Shown: positions 43,526 through 52,413 of the stretch, one piece after another
How positions within the stretch are numbered: the first letter of the stretch is position 1
Layout: each line of letters begins with the position of its first letter
NCBI RefSeq assembly: GCF_002015115.1
Contig: NZ_MUYA01000003.1
Span: 77,563 to 141,562, forward strand
From: Haemophilus paracuniculus
GTDB lineage: Bacteria > Pseudomonadota > Gammaproteobacteria > Enterobacterales > Pasteurellaceae
DNA: 64,000 nt
Reading direction: 5' to 3'
Translations under genes and position numbers: made by a program
The notes under the pieces: model-generated
The model's database searches: none
The model's input: only the letters and a program-made list of their open reading frames with translations
Told to the model about the DNA's origin: nothing

Positions 43526-44611
43526 ATGGAACTTCGTTATTATTTTATTTTTGCAGGGCAAATTTTAGTCTTGCAACTTTTTCTATGGTGCTTAAACAAA
43601 ACTATTGCGTGGCTATTTAATTTAACACCAAGTAGTTATAAAAAAATCTCTCTCTTTACCTTTATAACAGGTAATATATTCGTCATTTTAAGTCTGCTAA
43701 GAATTAGCCCCTTTGACTTTAAATTTATCGGAAGAATGTTATCAATTTTACTGTTTGTCTTTTTTAGCAGTTTTCTTACCGCTTGTCTTTTAAAAATAGG
43801 GCGACATCATTCCACCTTAAATCGCCTATTAAAAATCGCCTATCCCTTTATTTTTAGCGGATTTATTGGGCTTGCCATTTATAATGCTTATACGCCGAGG
43901 GTAGTTTCTTATTCGGTACAAATTGATAAACCCCTTACCAAACCTTTAAAAATCGGCATTGCCAGCGATCTACATTTAGGTAAATTAGTCGGCAAACAGC
44001 AGATTGATAAATTGGTTAATTTATTTAATCAGCAGCAAGTCGATCTGATTTTATTGGCGGGCGATATTATGGACGACACCACCCAAGGTTATTTGGCAGA
44101 TAATTTACAACCAAATTTATCAAAATTAAAAGCACCTCTCGGGGTTTATGTTGCTTTGGGAAATCACGATTATTTTGTCGAGCCTGAAAAAATCCGCCAA
44201 GAATTAGAAAAAGCAGGTTTAACCGTATTAGAAGATGAAACGGTTAATATCAACGATCAATTTTATATTATTGGACGAAAAGATGAACTGGTTAAAAATA
44301 GACAAACAAGCGGTCAGTTATTGGCAAATTTAGACCAAACCAAACCGATTTTTTTAGTCGAGCATCGTCCCTCACAAATTGAGCAAAACAGCCAACTGCC
44401 GATTGATTTAGCTGCAATGGGGCATACCCACAAAGGGCAAATTTTCCCTGCCAATTTCATCACCAAACTGGTGCATTTTATGGATTACGGCAGCCAAAAA
44501 GTCGGCAATGGAAACTACATCGTAACCTCAGGCTTCGGCTTCTGGGGAGTACCGTTCCGCTTAGGCTCGCAGTCAGAAGTAGTGGTGGTTGAAGTAACGG
44601 GCAAGCAGTAA
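43526..44611 (+). CDS. Membrane-anchored metallophosphoesterase (YkuE/YaeI-like)
   Basis: The product has 361 residues. Four hydrophobic segments fill about residues 5-125, then a calcineurin-like phosphoesterase domain follows. Its metal motifs are complete: ASDLHLGKL (Asp148, His150), LAGDIMDD (Asp180), LGNHDYF (Asn213, His214), LVEHRPSQ and MGHTHKGQ. I use ATG 43526 (GTGCAATTATGG context), because the frame upstream overlaps the htpG start and adds no membrane segment. The base composition is clearly more AT-rich than in neighbouring genes, with TTA and AAA codons, which hints at separate ancestry or relaxed selection. A full uptake signal lies inside it. The substrate is unknown; lipid-linked or nucleotide phosphates are usual for this type. 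Confidence 0.85.
   Translation: MELRYYFIFAGQILVLQLFLWCLNKTIAWLFNLTPSSYKKISLFTFITGNIFVILSLLRISPFDFKFIGRMLSILLFVFFSSFLTACLLKIGRHHSTLNRLLKIAYPFIFSGFIGLAIYNAYTPRVVSYSVQIDKPLTKPLKIGIASDLHLGKLVGKQQIDKLVNLFNQQQVDLILLAGDIMDDTTQGYLADNLQPNLSKLKAPLGVYVALGNHDYFVEPEKIRQELEKAGLTVLEDETVNINDQFYIIGRKDELVKNRQTSGQLLANLDQTKPIFLVEHRPSQIEQNSQLPIDLAAMGHTHKGQIFPANFITKLVHFMDYGSQKVGNGNYIVTSGFGFWGVPFRLGSQSEVVVVEVTGKQ
44306..44315 (+). repeat. DNA-uptake signal sequence, full 10-mer
   Basis: Exact acaagcggtc within the metallophosphoesterase gene, so the AT-rich gene is not foreign to the uptake system. Confidence 0.75.
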
Positions 44612-44644
44612 CTTTTTAAGTGTCTTACCGCTTGCCATTTTATT

Positions 44645-46087
44645 TTAGTGGATTTCCGCCAAAACCTGCGTCAATAATTTCCAATAAATTTCCACCGCGG
44701 GGATATGCACTTTTTCGTCTGGGGAATGGGCGTTGCGGATTGTCGGGCCGATTGAGACGAGATCCATTTCTGGGTAGGCTTTTTTGATTAAGCCACATTC
44801 TAGCCCGGCGTGGATTACTTTGATTTTTGCCTCGTAGCCTAAAATTTGGTCGTAAATTTGCTTGGTGAGGGCGGTGATGTTTGAGGTTGGTTCGGGTTGC
44901 CAACCTGGGTAGTCGCCCGAAAATTCGACTGTCGCCCCAGCGAGTTGGGCGAGGGATCGCAATTTGGCTCGCACGTCCGCTTTGCCCCCCTCGATCAGCG
45001 AGCGAGAGAGGATCGTGCCGATCAAGCGGTCGTTTTCAATCGCTAAAATGCCGATGCTTAACGAGGTTTCCACCACATTTTTCACCACATCACTTTGGCG
45101 GATCACGCCGTTTGGTAAGGCGTTGAATAGGGCAATCGCCTGTTGGGTGGATTGGGCGGTAAGCACTTGATTTGGCTTGTCCGTTGGTTCGATTAACAGG
45201 GTGAAATTCGGCTCGGCGAATTGTAATTCTTGCTTGATTTGTTCGCCCAGTTGCGCAATACAAGCGGTGAGATTTGGCTGATTTTCTGCGGATACCGCTA
45301 AAATCGCCACCGCTTCTCTTGGGATCGCATTACGCACCGATCCGCCTTTGAACTCAGCAAGTTGGAACGAGGCAGGCAAATCGGCGAGCAGGCGAGCTAG
45401 CACCTTGATCGCATTGGCTCTATTGGTGTGAATGTCGCAGCCAGAATGTCCGCCCTGCAAGCCTTTGAGGGTAATTTTGAGGGCGTTGGCAAGGGCGTTA
45501 GATTCTCGCTCAATCGGCAATTCAAGGCTGACATTTTCGCCCCCTGCACAGCCGATGTAGATTTCGCCGTTGTCTTCGGTGTCGGTGTTGATCATTATTT
45601 TCGATTGCAACCAGTTGGCTCGCAAGCCAATCGCACCGCTCATTCCCACTTCTTCGTCCATTGTCAGCAACACTTCCAACGGTGGGTGGGTGAGGTTGTC
45701 GCTATCCAACACCGCCAAGCACGAAGCCAGCCCGATGCCGTTATCCGCCCCCAGCGTTGTGCCTTTGGCTTTGACCCACTCGCCATCAATGTAGGGCTGG
45801 ATTGGGTCTTGCTCAAAATTGTGCGGGGTGTCGGCGTTGGCTTGGGGAACCATATCCAAATGGGCTTGCAACGCAATCGGGGTGGCGTTTTCCATTCCTG
45901 CGGTGGCAGGTTTGCGGATCAAAATGTTGCCGACTTCATCTCGCTCAACAAAAAACGCCTTGGCTTTCGCCCAGTCGATGATGAATTGTGCCAATTTTTC
46001 TTCGTGATAAGAGGGGTGCGGAATCGCACAAATTTTGTCGAACCATTGCCATAACAGGCTTGGGGAAAGGCTTGAAATCTCAGACAT
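44645..46087 (-). CDS. pepD: Aminoacyl-histidine dipeptidase PepD
   Basis: PepD is a cytoplasmic metallopeptidase of the M20 family that cleaves Xaa-His dipeptides such as carnosine and other dipeptides. The protein has 480 residues from ATG 46087, which follows GGAGATCAACG; the 11 codons upstream are not conserved. Metal-binding segments are [11 protein letters not shown] (His, Asp), [18 protein letters not shown] (Asp) and [18 protein letters not shown] (Glu-Glu). The inserted lid domain includes [18 protein letters not shown]. The C-terminal [18 protein letters not shown] carries the last His ligand. The gene is divergent from gpt, the same arrangement as in H. influenzae. Several uptake-signal cores lie in or next to it. 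Confidence 0.95.
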   Translation of the reverse strand: MSEISSLSPSLLWQWFDKICAIPHPSYHEEKLAQFIIDWAKAKAFFVERDEVGNILIRKPATAGMENATPIALQAHLDMVPQANADTPHNFEQDPIQPYIDGEWVKAKGTTLGADNGIGLASCLAVLDSDNLTHPPLEVLLTMDEEVGMSGAIGLRANWLQSKIMINTDTEDNGEIYIGCAGGENVSLELPIERESNALANALKITLKGLQGGHSGCDIHTNRANAIKVLARLLADLPASFQLAEFKGGSVRNAIPREAVAILAVSAENQPNLTACIAQLGEQIKQELQFAEPNFTLLIEPTDKPNQVLTAQSTQQAIALFNALPNGVIRQSDVVKNVVETSLSIGILAIENDRLIGTILSRSLIEGGKADVRAKLRSLAQLAGATVEFSGDYPGWQPEPTSNITALTKQIYDQILGYEAKIKVIHAGLECGLIKKAYPEMDLVSIGPTIRNAHSPDEKVHIPAVEIYWKLLTQVLAEIH

Positions 46088-46117
46088 CGTTGATCTCCGT
46101 TCGTTGATTGGGGGAAA

Positions 46118-46161
46118 CAAGCGGTGGTTTTATGTAAAATTTTGCAAAATCTGACCGCTTG
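46118..46161. repeat. Inverted uptake-signal pair between pepD and gpt
   Basis: CAAGCGGT and ACCGCTTG face each other in the promoter region of two divergent genes, where a terminator is not expected. Flanking AAAATTTTGCAAAATCTG matches the usual spacer of these pairs. Confidence 0.75.
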
Positions 46162-46258
46162 CAAGGTAAAGAATGGGCGAAATGATAGCACGAAAGCGGT
46201 TTTTGGGTTATCATTCGGCAATTTTTTTATCTAGCAACTTTGACCTGAGGGATCTCAA

Positions 46259-46732
46259 ATGAGTGAAAAATATACCAACGAAAAATATATCGTAACCTGG
46301 GATATGTTCCATATGCACGCACGCAAATTGGCGGAACGCTTATTGCCAGCGACACAATGGAAAGGCATTATCGCCGTGAGCCGTGGCGGTTTGTTCCCAG
46401 CGGCGGTGTTGGCACGTGAATTGAACATTCGCCACGTGGAAACCGTCTGTATCGCCAGCTACGATCACGATAGCCAAGGCGAATTAAAAGTGTTGCACGC
46501 AGCAGCTGGGGACGGCGAGGGCTTTATCGTGGTGGACGATTTGGTCGATACGGGCAACACCGCGAAAGAAATTCGCAGAATGTATCCAAAAGCGAAATTC
46601 GTAACGGTTTTCGCCAAACCGCAAGGTGCGCCGTTGGTGGATGATTATGTGATCGATATTCCACAAGAAACGTGGATCGAACAGCCGTGGGATTTGGGAA
46701 TCGTGTTTGTGCCACCTCTCGCGCGTAAATAA
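46259..46732 (+). CDS. gpt: Xanthine-guanine phosphoribosyltransferase Gpt
   Basis: Gpt salvages guanine and xanthine (and weakly hypoxanthine) to nucleotides using PRPP. It is peripheral to the cytoplasmic membrane. It has 157 residues. The N-terminal region contains [20 protein letters not shown] and the hood loop [17 protein letters not shown]. The PRPP-binding motif is [25 protein letters not shown]-like residues ([16 protein letters not shown]) precede it. The C-terminus [14 protein letters not shown] is that of XGPRT. Its stop is one base before the guanylate kinase ATG, so purine salvage and GMP phosphorylation are encoded in one transcript: Gpt makes GMP and Gmk turns it into GDP. Confidence 0.95.
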   Translation: MSEKYTNEKYIVTWDMFHMHARKLAERLLPATQWKGIIAVSRGGLFPAAVLARELNIRHVETVCIASYDHDSQGELKVLHAAAGDGEGFIVVDDLVDTGNTAKEIRRMYPKAKFVTVFAKPQGAPLVDDYVIDIPQETWIEQPWDLGIVFVPPLARK

Positions 46733-46733
46733 G

Positions 46734-47354
46734 ATGAGTTTAGGTAATCTTTACATCATTTCCGCCCCGAGTGGGGCGGGTAAATCTTCGCTGATCAATG
46801 CGTTGTTGGCGGATTTGCCCCGTTCCGAAGTGCAACTCTCGATTTCGCACACTACTCGTTCGCCACGTCCAGCCGAGCAAGAGGGCGTGCATTATTACTT
46901 CACCAATCACGATGAATTTAAGTCATTGATTGAACAAGGGCATTTTTTGGAATGGGCGGAAGTGTTCGGCAATTATTACGGCACTTCATTACCGATGATC
47001 GAAAAAAGCCTTGCGGCGGGAATCGATGTGTTCCTCGATATTGACTGGCAAGGGGCGAGACAAATTCGCGAAAAAGTGGCAAATGTGAAAACCATTTTTA
47101 TTTTGCCACCGTCCAAAGCGGAATTGGAAAAGCGTCTGATCGGGCGTGGGCAAGATTCCGCCGAAACTATCGCCAAACGAATGGCGGAAGCGGTGTCAGA
47201 AATGAGCCACTACAACGAGTTTGATTATGTGATCGTCAATGATGATTTCCAAACCGCATTGGGCGAATTAAAGAGTATTTTAATCGCCGAGCGGTTGAAA
47301 CAAAGCTCACAAAGCGTGCGGCATCAAGACTTAATCGCACAACTTTTAGCCTAA
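46734..47354 (+). CDS. gmk: Guanylate kinase Gmk
   Basis: Gmk phosphorylates GMP to GDP with ATP in the cytoplasm, serving nucleotide and (p)ppGpp pools. It has 206 residues from ATG 46734. The P-loop is [17 protein letters not shown]. The GMP-binding segment includes [20 protein letters not shown] and [24 protein letters not shown] is the Walker B-like region. The lid reads [16 protein letters not shown]. The frame could start nine codons upstream inside gpt, but the chosen ATG gives the usual short N-terminus. It is followed by a strong terminator. The gpt-gmk pairing seems functional, as both act on guanine nucleotides; in many bacteria gmk is paired with rpoZ instead, and rpoZ is not here. 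Confidence 0.96.
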   Translation: MSLGNLYIISAPSGAGKSSLINALLADLPRSEVQLSISHTTRSPRPAEQEGVHYYFTNHDEFKSLIEQGHFLEWAEVFGNYYGTSLPMIEKSLAAGIDVFLDIDWQGARQIREKVANVKTIFILPPSKAELEKRLIGRGQDSAETIAKRMAEAVSEMSHYNEFDYVIVNDDFQTALGELKSILIAERLKQSSQSVRHQDLIAQLLA

Positions 47355-47384
47355 TGAATGATCGTTCATTTTGAACTAGCAAGG

Positions 47385-47418
47385 GAAAGCATATTTGAGT
47401 AGAATATGCTTTCTTTTT
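47385..47418 (+). terminator. Terminator of gpt-gmk
   Basis: GAAAGCATATT / AATATGCTTTC with a seven-base loop, followed by TTTTT. It starts 30 bases after the gmk stop. Confidence 0.88.
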
Positions 47419-47450
47419 ATTTATCCACCCCATTCCAACAGGAAAGCGAA

Positions 47451-48854
47451 ATGAAATTAACTAAATTAGCCCTTTCAATTTCGTTCAGTTTGGTGCTGTC
47501 AGCCTGTACCACCACCCTTGAACCGAAAATGAGCCAAGACGGCTCAATCGAACAAGCCCAAGAAACCTACCAACAATACGATGAAATCACCAAACAATAC
47601 CGTATTAACGAGCAATGGTGGCAAGGCTACCGTGATAGCCAGCTCAACCGTTTGATCGATACTGCAATGGCGAACAATATCAACCTCGCCAAAAGTGCGA
47701 TTGCGGTAAACAAAGCCCTCTACAACGCTAACCTCGTGGGGGCAAACCTTGTGCCAACATTTAGCGGTTCAGGTTCAAGTTCCATTTCAAAAGGCTTAGG
47801 CTCAACCTCAAACCTCGTTTCCACGGGCGTATCCAACATAGCCAACCAAGCAGCTTTCAATTTAAGCTACACCCTTGATTTATGGAAACGCCTTGCGGAT
47901 TCAGCAAGTGCCGCCGAGTGGGAACACAAAGCGACAATGGAAGATTTGAAAGCGACCCGATTGTCGATCATCAATTCCGTGGTTACCACCTACTACCAAC
48001 TTGCCTACTATCGTGATGCGATCCGCATTACCGAGCAAAGCATCAAAAATTACGAGCAAATCAATCGAATTCTCGTGAACAAACTCAACGCAGGGGCGAT
48101 TGACCGCTTGGCGGTGGATCAATCCCAACAAGCGATTATCGCTGAACGCAATAACCTCGTGAATTTGCGTACCAACCAAAAAAATGCGGAAAGAACCCTA
48201 CGTAACCTGTTGAATTTAAAGCCAAACGACCCGCTTGGTTTGCGTTATCCGAGTATTCTTAGCGTGAAATTGCAGGGCGTTGATGTAAACGTGCCAGTTT
48301 CCGCGATTGCGAATCGCCCAGATGTGGTTGCCGCATTGCAACGCCTGCAAAGTGGCTTCAAAAGCCTGACCGCAATGGAAAAAAGCTGGTATCCAACTAT
48401 CACCCTCGGGGCGGGCTTATCAAGCAGTGCCAGAAAAGTGCACGACACGCTGGATAACCCAGTCGGCAACGGTTTAATTTCGGTGAATTTACCGTTCTTA
48501 GATTGGAATCGTGTGCAAAATAACGTGAAATTGTCGGAAAACGACTACCTTGCCACTCGCCTCAACTACGAGCAAGTGATTACCAGTGCGTTAAACGAAA
48601 TCGACAATTACTACTACGCTTATCAACAATCTAAACGCAACCTCGCCAACTTGCAGAAAAAATATGATTACGATAAACGCATCAGCAATTACTACAAAAA
48701 CCGCTACCAACAAGGCGTTGCCGAGTTCCGTGAGTGGCTAAATGCAATCAACACCGAACGCAATTCTGAACTCGCGATCATCAACGCCAAATACACCATT
48801 TTGTCGAACGAAAATGCCGTGTATCAAGCAATGGCAGGGAAATATCGCCGTTAA
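47451..48854 (+). CDS. Outer-membrane efflux lipoprotein, OprM/NodT (TolC) family
   Basis: This protein should form the trimeric outer-membrane channel of a tripartite efflux system. It has 467 residues from ATG 47451, after GGAAAGCGAA. The lipoprotein signal is KLTKLALSISFSLVLSAC with Cys19 as the lipid site. Two repeats of the OEP domain follow, each with long helices; YTLDLWKRLADSASAAEWEH is the highly conserved DLW segment, and NRPDVVAALQRLQSG marks the second repeat. The gene stands alone, with no adaptor or pump beside it. In this window the AcrAB pump at the left edge lacks an outer-membrane gene, so this channel is a possible partner; that is inference. A non-coding repeat element follows. 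Confidence 0.88.
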   Translation: MKLTKLALSISFSLVLSACTTTLEPKMSQDGSIEQAQETYQQYDEITKQYRINEQWWQGYRDSQLNRLIDTAMANNINLAKSAIAVNKALYNANLVGANLVPTFSGSGSSSISKGLGSTSNLVSTGVSNIANQAAFNLSYTLDLWKRLADSASAAEWEHKATMEDLKATRLSIINSVVTTYYQLAYYRDAIRITEQSIKNYEQINRILVNKLNAGAIDRLAVDQSQQAIIAERNNLVNLRTNQKNAERTLRNLLNLKPNDPLGLRYPSILSVKLQGVDVNVPVSAIANRPDVVAALQRLQSGFKSLTAMEKSWYPTITLGAGLSSSARKVHDTLDNPVGNGLISVNLPFLDWNRVQNNVKLSENDYLATRLNYEQVITSALNEIDNYYYAYQQSKRNLANLQKKYDYDKRISNYYKNRYQQGVAEFREWLNAINTERNSELAIINAKYTILSNENAVYQAMAGKYRR

Positions 48855-49180
48855 TTGAGGGCAAGGGGGGGTAATTTCGTAGGATCGCACCGCTTGTTGC
48901 CTGCTCCCCTTGTCAGCGGGAAGATCTTGCAATTCCTTATATTTCAAATTCTTGCACGAATAAAATTCCCCCGTCATTTTGCGTTGAGCGGTTTCGTGAA
49001 TTTCAAGGTCAATTTGTATTGTTTGAGCCAGCTTGCTGGCGAGTTTACAAATTGACCGCAGAAATTAGAAACAAGCGAAACATCAGCAAAATGCTCGGGG
49101 GCGTGTTTCTTTGGTTACTTTCTTTGCACGAGCAAAGAAAGTAACAATCTCAAACAAGCGGTTAGATTTTGTAAAAATCC
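48855..49180. repeat. Intergenic region with composite hairpin element (48967-49145)
   Basis: There is no credible gene in these 326 bases. An uptake-signal core (ACCGCTTGT) lies at 48889 and another at 49155. Between them: TCCCCCGTCATTTTGCGT (48967-48984), also found at the window end; a 12-bp stem (GGTCAATTTGTA at 49007 / TACAAATTGACC at 49046) enclosing an inner GCCAGC/GCTGGC hairpin; and a 14-bp stem (GTTACTTTCTTTGC / GCAAAGAAAGTAAC, 49114-49145) with an ACGA loop. It looks like a dispersed non-coding repeat. The last hairpin has no T-run. Confidence 0.65.
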
Positions 49181-50302
49181 CTACCGATACTCAAAAATCA
49201 CCCTCGGGGTGAGTTTAGTAATCAACTCATAACTAATCGCCCCAATCGCAGTGGCGACTTCTTCGATCAGCAGTTCTTCGCCCCAGAGGATCACTTCATC
49301 GCCCACTTTGTCTTGGCTGTCTGCACCGAGATCGACGGTCATCATATCCATTGACACTCGCCCGACAATCGGCACTTTGCGACCATTAATAAACACGGGC
49401 GTGCCAGCAGGGGCGTTGCGGGGGTAGCCGTCGCCGTAGCCGATTGCCACCACGCCGAGCTTGGTGTCATGGGGGCTAACCCACGCACCGCCGTAGCCCA
49501 CGGGTTCGCCCGCTTTATGTTCTCTCACTGCGATCAGCGAAGAGGCGAGGGTCATCACGGGTTTGAAGCCCAAATCGGTGATCGGGGTGCTGTGGGGGGA
49601 AATGCCGTGCATAATAATGCCAGGGCGAATCCAGTCGTAGTGAGCTTGTTTCCAATACAAAATACCGCTTGAAGCGGCTAAACTGCGTAATTCGTGGTAA
49701 GGGGCGGTGGCTTGCTCAAAGGTGGCGATCTGTTTTTCGGTGTAGCCACAATCGAGTTCGTCCGCACGGCTGAAATGGCTCACGAAATTGACGCTTTTCA
49801 CCAGCGAACAGGCTTTCAAACGTTGATAAAACAGCTCAACTTGCTCGGGGTGAATCCCCAAGCGGTGCATTCCCGTGTCGATTTTTAGCCACACATTGAC
49901 GGGGAAATAGATACGCGTTTTGCGTTTCCAAAAACTTTTTTGCTGTTCCGCCTCTTGCTCTCGGGCGACCGTTTCTAACAATTCCAACTGCTCAATGCAA
50001 TGCACCACCGTATCAAAACGGCGAGAGAGGGTTTTGAGCAATTCGCCACGGTCGAAAAAGCCCTCGACCAGCACAATCCGCCCAGCGTAGCCACTTTCTT
50101 GAATTTCCAACCCCTCTTTGAGACGAGCCACGCCGAAGCCATCGACCAAATCTTCAATCGTTTTCGCCGCAGGCAATAAGCCCTGCCCGTAGGCGTTGGC
50201 TTTAACCATTGCCAACACGTTACATTGGGGGGCGAAAGATTTAATCAGTTGAATGTTATGGCGAAGTGCGTTGCTGTTGATGATTGCTGTTGCTGGTTTC
50301 AT
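49181..50302 (-). CDS. alr: Alanine racemase Alr
   Basis: Alr interconverts L- and D-alanine in the cytoplasm with pyridoxal phosphate, supplying D-alanine for peptidoglycan. It has 373 residues from ATG 50302 (a TTG six codons upstream is less likely). The PLP-binding Lys is in LAMVKANAYGQGLLPAA. The barrel domain contains VWLKIDTGMHRLGIHPEQV. The second catalytic residue, a Tyr, lies in the segment PVGYGGAWVSP, and GYGDGYPRNAP is conserved. The C-terminal beta domain ends in LITKLTPRVIFEYR. There is a mid-protein insert around EAEQQKSFWKRKTRIYFP, somewhat longer than in E. coli Alr. The gene is divergent from recD. Confidence 0.95.
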   Translation of the reverse strand: MKPATAIINSNALRHNIQLIKSFAPQCNVLAMVKANAYGQGLLPAAKTIEDLVDGFGVARLKEGLEIQESGYAGRIVLVEGFFDRGELLKTLSRRFDTVVHCIEQLELLETVAREQEAEQQKSFWKRKTRIYFPVNVWLKIDTGMHRLGIHPEQVELFYQRLKACSLVKSVNFVSHFSRADELDCGYTEKQIATFEQATAPYHELRSLAASSGILYWKQAHYDWIRPGIIMHGISPHSTPITDLGFKPVMTLASSLIAVREHKAGEPVGYGGAWVSPHDTKLGVVAIGYGDGYPRNAPAGTPVFINGRKVPIVGRVSMDMMTVDLGADSQDKVGDEVILWGEELLIEEVATAIGAISYELITKLTPRVIFEYR

Positions 50303-50402
50303 TTCGGTTATCTGTTTCAAAAAATAGGCGAATTATACGCTTGAATGGCGGAAATGAAAAAGGGATAATTTCGCCCATTGTCGATTTGCAAAAGGTGTTG
50401 CA

Positions 50403-52358
50403 ATGCTTGAATTACTTCACGAACTTAAAACGGAAAAATTAATTTCAGAATTGGATTATCAATTCGCCAAAATGATTGATAAAAAACAGCAACCTTACGA
50501 TTATGCCGAAACGCCACGAAATTTGGCGGTGTTACTGAGTGCGTTGGTGTCGTTCAATGTGATGAAAGGCAACACGGCGGTGCGTTTGCACGGGGCGGCG
50601 GAAATGAACCTCTTTGATTTGAAAGGCAAAAAAGCCAGCCAAGAGCGGGATTTTCTCAGCGAGATTTGGCAAAAAATCGGCAAAATCTCACCCCTTGAAT
50701 GGCAGTCTGCATTGCAAAATCATATTGCGTTCAGTCAAGATCCGAGCCAGATCGCCCCAATGCTATTCCAAAATGGTTTGCTCTATTTTTATCGCTACTG
50801 GAAAGCGGAAAATCGGGTGGCGAATTATCTGCAACAAGCGGTCAGATCCTCGCCAATTTCCAGCGATATTGAGCAAGATCGAGCCATTTTGGCTCAACTT
50901 TTTCCGCACAAAAATCCCCAAATCGACTGGCAAAAAATCGCCGTTGCCACCGCCTTAACCAAAAATTTCTGCCTGATTTCAGGCGGGCCTGGCACGGGCA
51001 AAACCTACACAGTGGCACGTTTGTTAGCCGCGTTGCAACTGAAACTCCTCAAACAAGATTTGCCCCTGCTCAAAATCGCCCTCGCCGCCCCGACGGGCAA
51101 GGCGGCTTCTCGTTTGAAAGAGTCGATTTCATCGAGCGTGCAAGGGCTGGATTTACCGCAATCCCTCAAAGATCAAATGATCACCGAAGCCTCAACCATT
51201 CACCGCTTGTTGGGGATTCGTCCGTTGCAGGATCTGCCGAAATATCATCAAAAAAATCCGTTGCATATTGATCTGTTGGTGGTGGACGAAGCCTCGATGA
51301 TCGACCTCACCCTAATGGAAAAATTGATGAATGCCCTCAAACCCACCACCAAATTGGTGCTGTTGGGCGACAAAGATCAGCTCGCTTCGGTGGAAGTTGG
51401 CTCAATGATGGGGGATTTGGGATCATTCCTTGCCCAAGGATACAGCCCCGCCCATTGCGACTATTTGCGAGCCGTAACGGGCGAGGCAATTGAGCCGAAA
51501 CAGGCGAATGTGCTGCCGATTTGCGATTCCCTCTGCCACTTGGTTTACAGCCGCCGTTTTGGCGAACATTCGGGCATCGGCAAGCTTGCCCGAGCGGTGA
51601 ATGCTCAACAAGCGGTCGGATCGTGGCAAATTTTAAATGAATCTTTGGCGGATCTCGCCCTTATTGCTTACCCTGAACAAACTCAATTTGCCGATGAACG
51701 AAAATGGCAACAGCATTGTGTGGCAATGGTGGTGGATAAGGCGGTTGAGCTTTATCGCCGCTACCTTGATTTGGTTAAAAAACGGGTAAAATCCCCCGAA
51801 AAAGTGGACGTCAAAGCGATTTTTGAGGCGTTTCAACAGGTGCGTTTGCTCTCGGCATTGCGAGTGGGGGAATTAGGGGTAGAGCGATTAAACCAAACCA
51901 TCGCCGAAACCTTGAAAAAAGAGGGGTTGATCTTCTTTCAGCAACCCCGTGAAAACTATTTCGGCAAACCGATTTTGATTACCGAAAACAGCCCGCAACT
52001 GGATATTTTCAGCGGCGATATTGGTATTATCCTGCCCGATGAACAAGGCGAAAGCCGTGTTTATTTCAATCAAGGGGAAACCACCTTCCGCTCAATTTCT
52101 CTCAACCGCCTGCCAGAATATGAAGTGGCGTATGTGATGACGGTGCATAAATCGCAAGGCTCGGAATTTGACCACACCTTGCTCATTTTACCCCTCAAAG
52201 CCAACCCGATTCTAACCAAAGAACTGATCTACACTGCGATCACCCGTGCCAAAAACCAATTTACCCTATTTGGCAACGAAAAAATCTGGAAACAGGGCGT
52301 GAGAACGGAAATTGAACGCCAGAGTGGGTTAAGAGAGCAGTTGGGGGTTAGGGAATAA
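50403..52358 (+). CDS. recD: RecBCD enzyme subunit RecD
   Basis: RecD is the fast 5'-3' helicase subunit of the RecBCD exonuclease, used in double-strand break repair and degradation of linear DNA. It has 651 residues. The N-terminal domain (about 1-140) binds RecC. Walker A is ISGGPGTGKTYTVARLL and motif II is LLVVDEASMIDLTLM. The C-terminal motifs VMTVHKSQGSEFDHTLLIL and IYTAITRAKNQFTLFG are complete. The recB and recC genes are not beside it. In a naturally competent species the enzyme matters because incoming DNA must survive or be recombined. Two full uptake signals lie inside the gene, coding for QQAV. The ATG follows GGTGTTGCA, a weak ribosome-binding site. Confidence 0.94.
   Translation: MLELLHELKTEKLISELDYQFAKMIDKKQQPYDYAETPRNLAVLLSALVSFNVMKGNTAVRLHGAAEMNLFDLKGKKASQERDFLSEIWQKIGKISPLEWQSALQNHIAFSQDPSQIAPMLFQNGLLYFYRYWKAENRVANYLQQAVRSSPISSDIEQDRAILAQLFPHKNPQIDWQKIAVATALTKNFCLISGGPGTGKTYTVARLLAALQLKLLKQDLPLLKIALAAPTGKAASRLKESISSSVQGLDLPQSLKDQMITEASTIHRLLGIRPLQDLPKYHQKNPLHIDLLVVDEASMIDLTLMEKLMNALKPTTKLVLLGDKDQLASVEVGSMMGDLGSFLAQGYSPAHCDYLRAVTGEAIEPKQANVLPICDSLCHLVYSRRFGEHSGIGKLARAVNAQQAVGSWQILNESLADLALIAYPEQTQFADERKWQQHCVAMVVDKAVELYRRYLDLVKKRVKSPEKVDVKAIFEAFQQVRLLSALRVGELGVERLNQTIAETLKKEGLIFFQQPRENYFGKPILITENSPQLDIFSGDIGIILPDEQGESRVYFNQGETTFRSISLNRLPEYEVAYVMTVHKSQGSEFDHTLLILPLKANPILTKELIYTAITRAKNQFTLFGNEKIWKQGVRTEIERQSGLREQLGVRE
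50834..50843 (+). repeat. DNA-uptake signal sequence, full 10-mer
   Basis: Exact acaagcggtc inside recD, coding for QQAVR. Confidence 0.75.
51608..51617 (+). repeat. DNA-uptake signal sequence, full 10-mer
   Basis: Exact acaagcggtc, the second copy in recD, coding for QQAVG. Confidence 0.75.
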
Positions 52359-52361
52359 TCA

Positions 52362-52410
52362 TTGCAAGCGGTGGGATTTCTCAAAATTTGATAAATCCTA
52401 CCGCTTGCAA
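52362..52410. terminator. Inverted uptake-signal pair between recD and cysS
   Basis: TTGCAAGCGGT / ACCGCTTGCAA, extended inward by GGGATTT/AAATCCT, fills the 55-base gap between two convergent stops. It has the position of a bidirectional terminator, although T-runs are short. Confidence 0.75.
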
Positions 52411-52413
52411 TCG

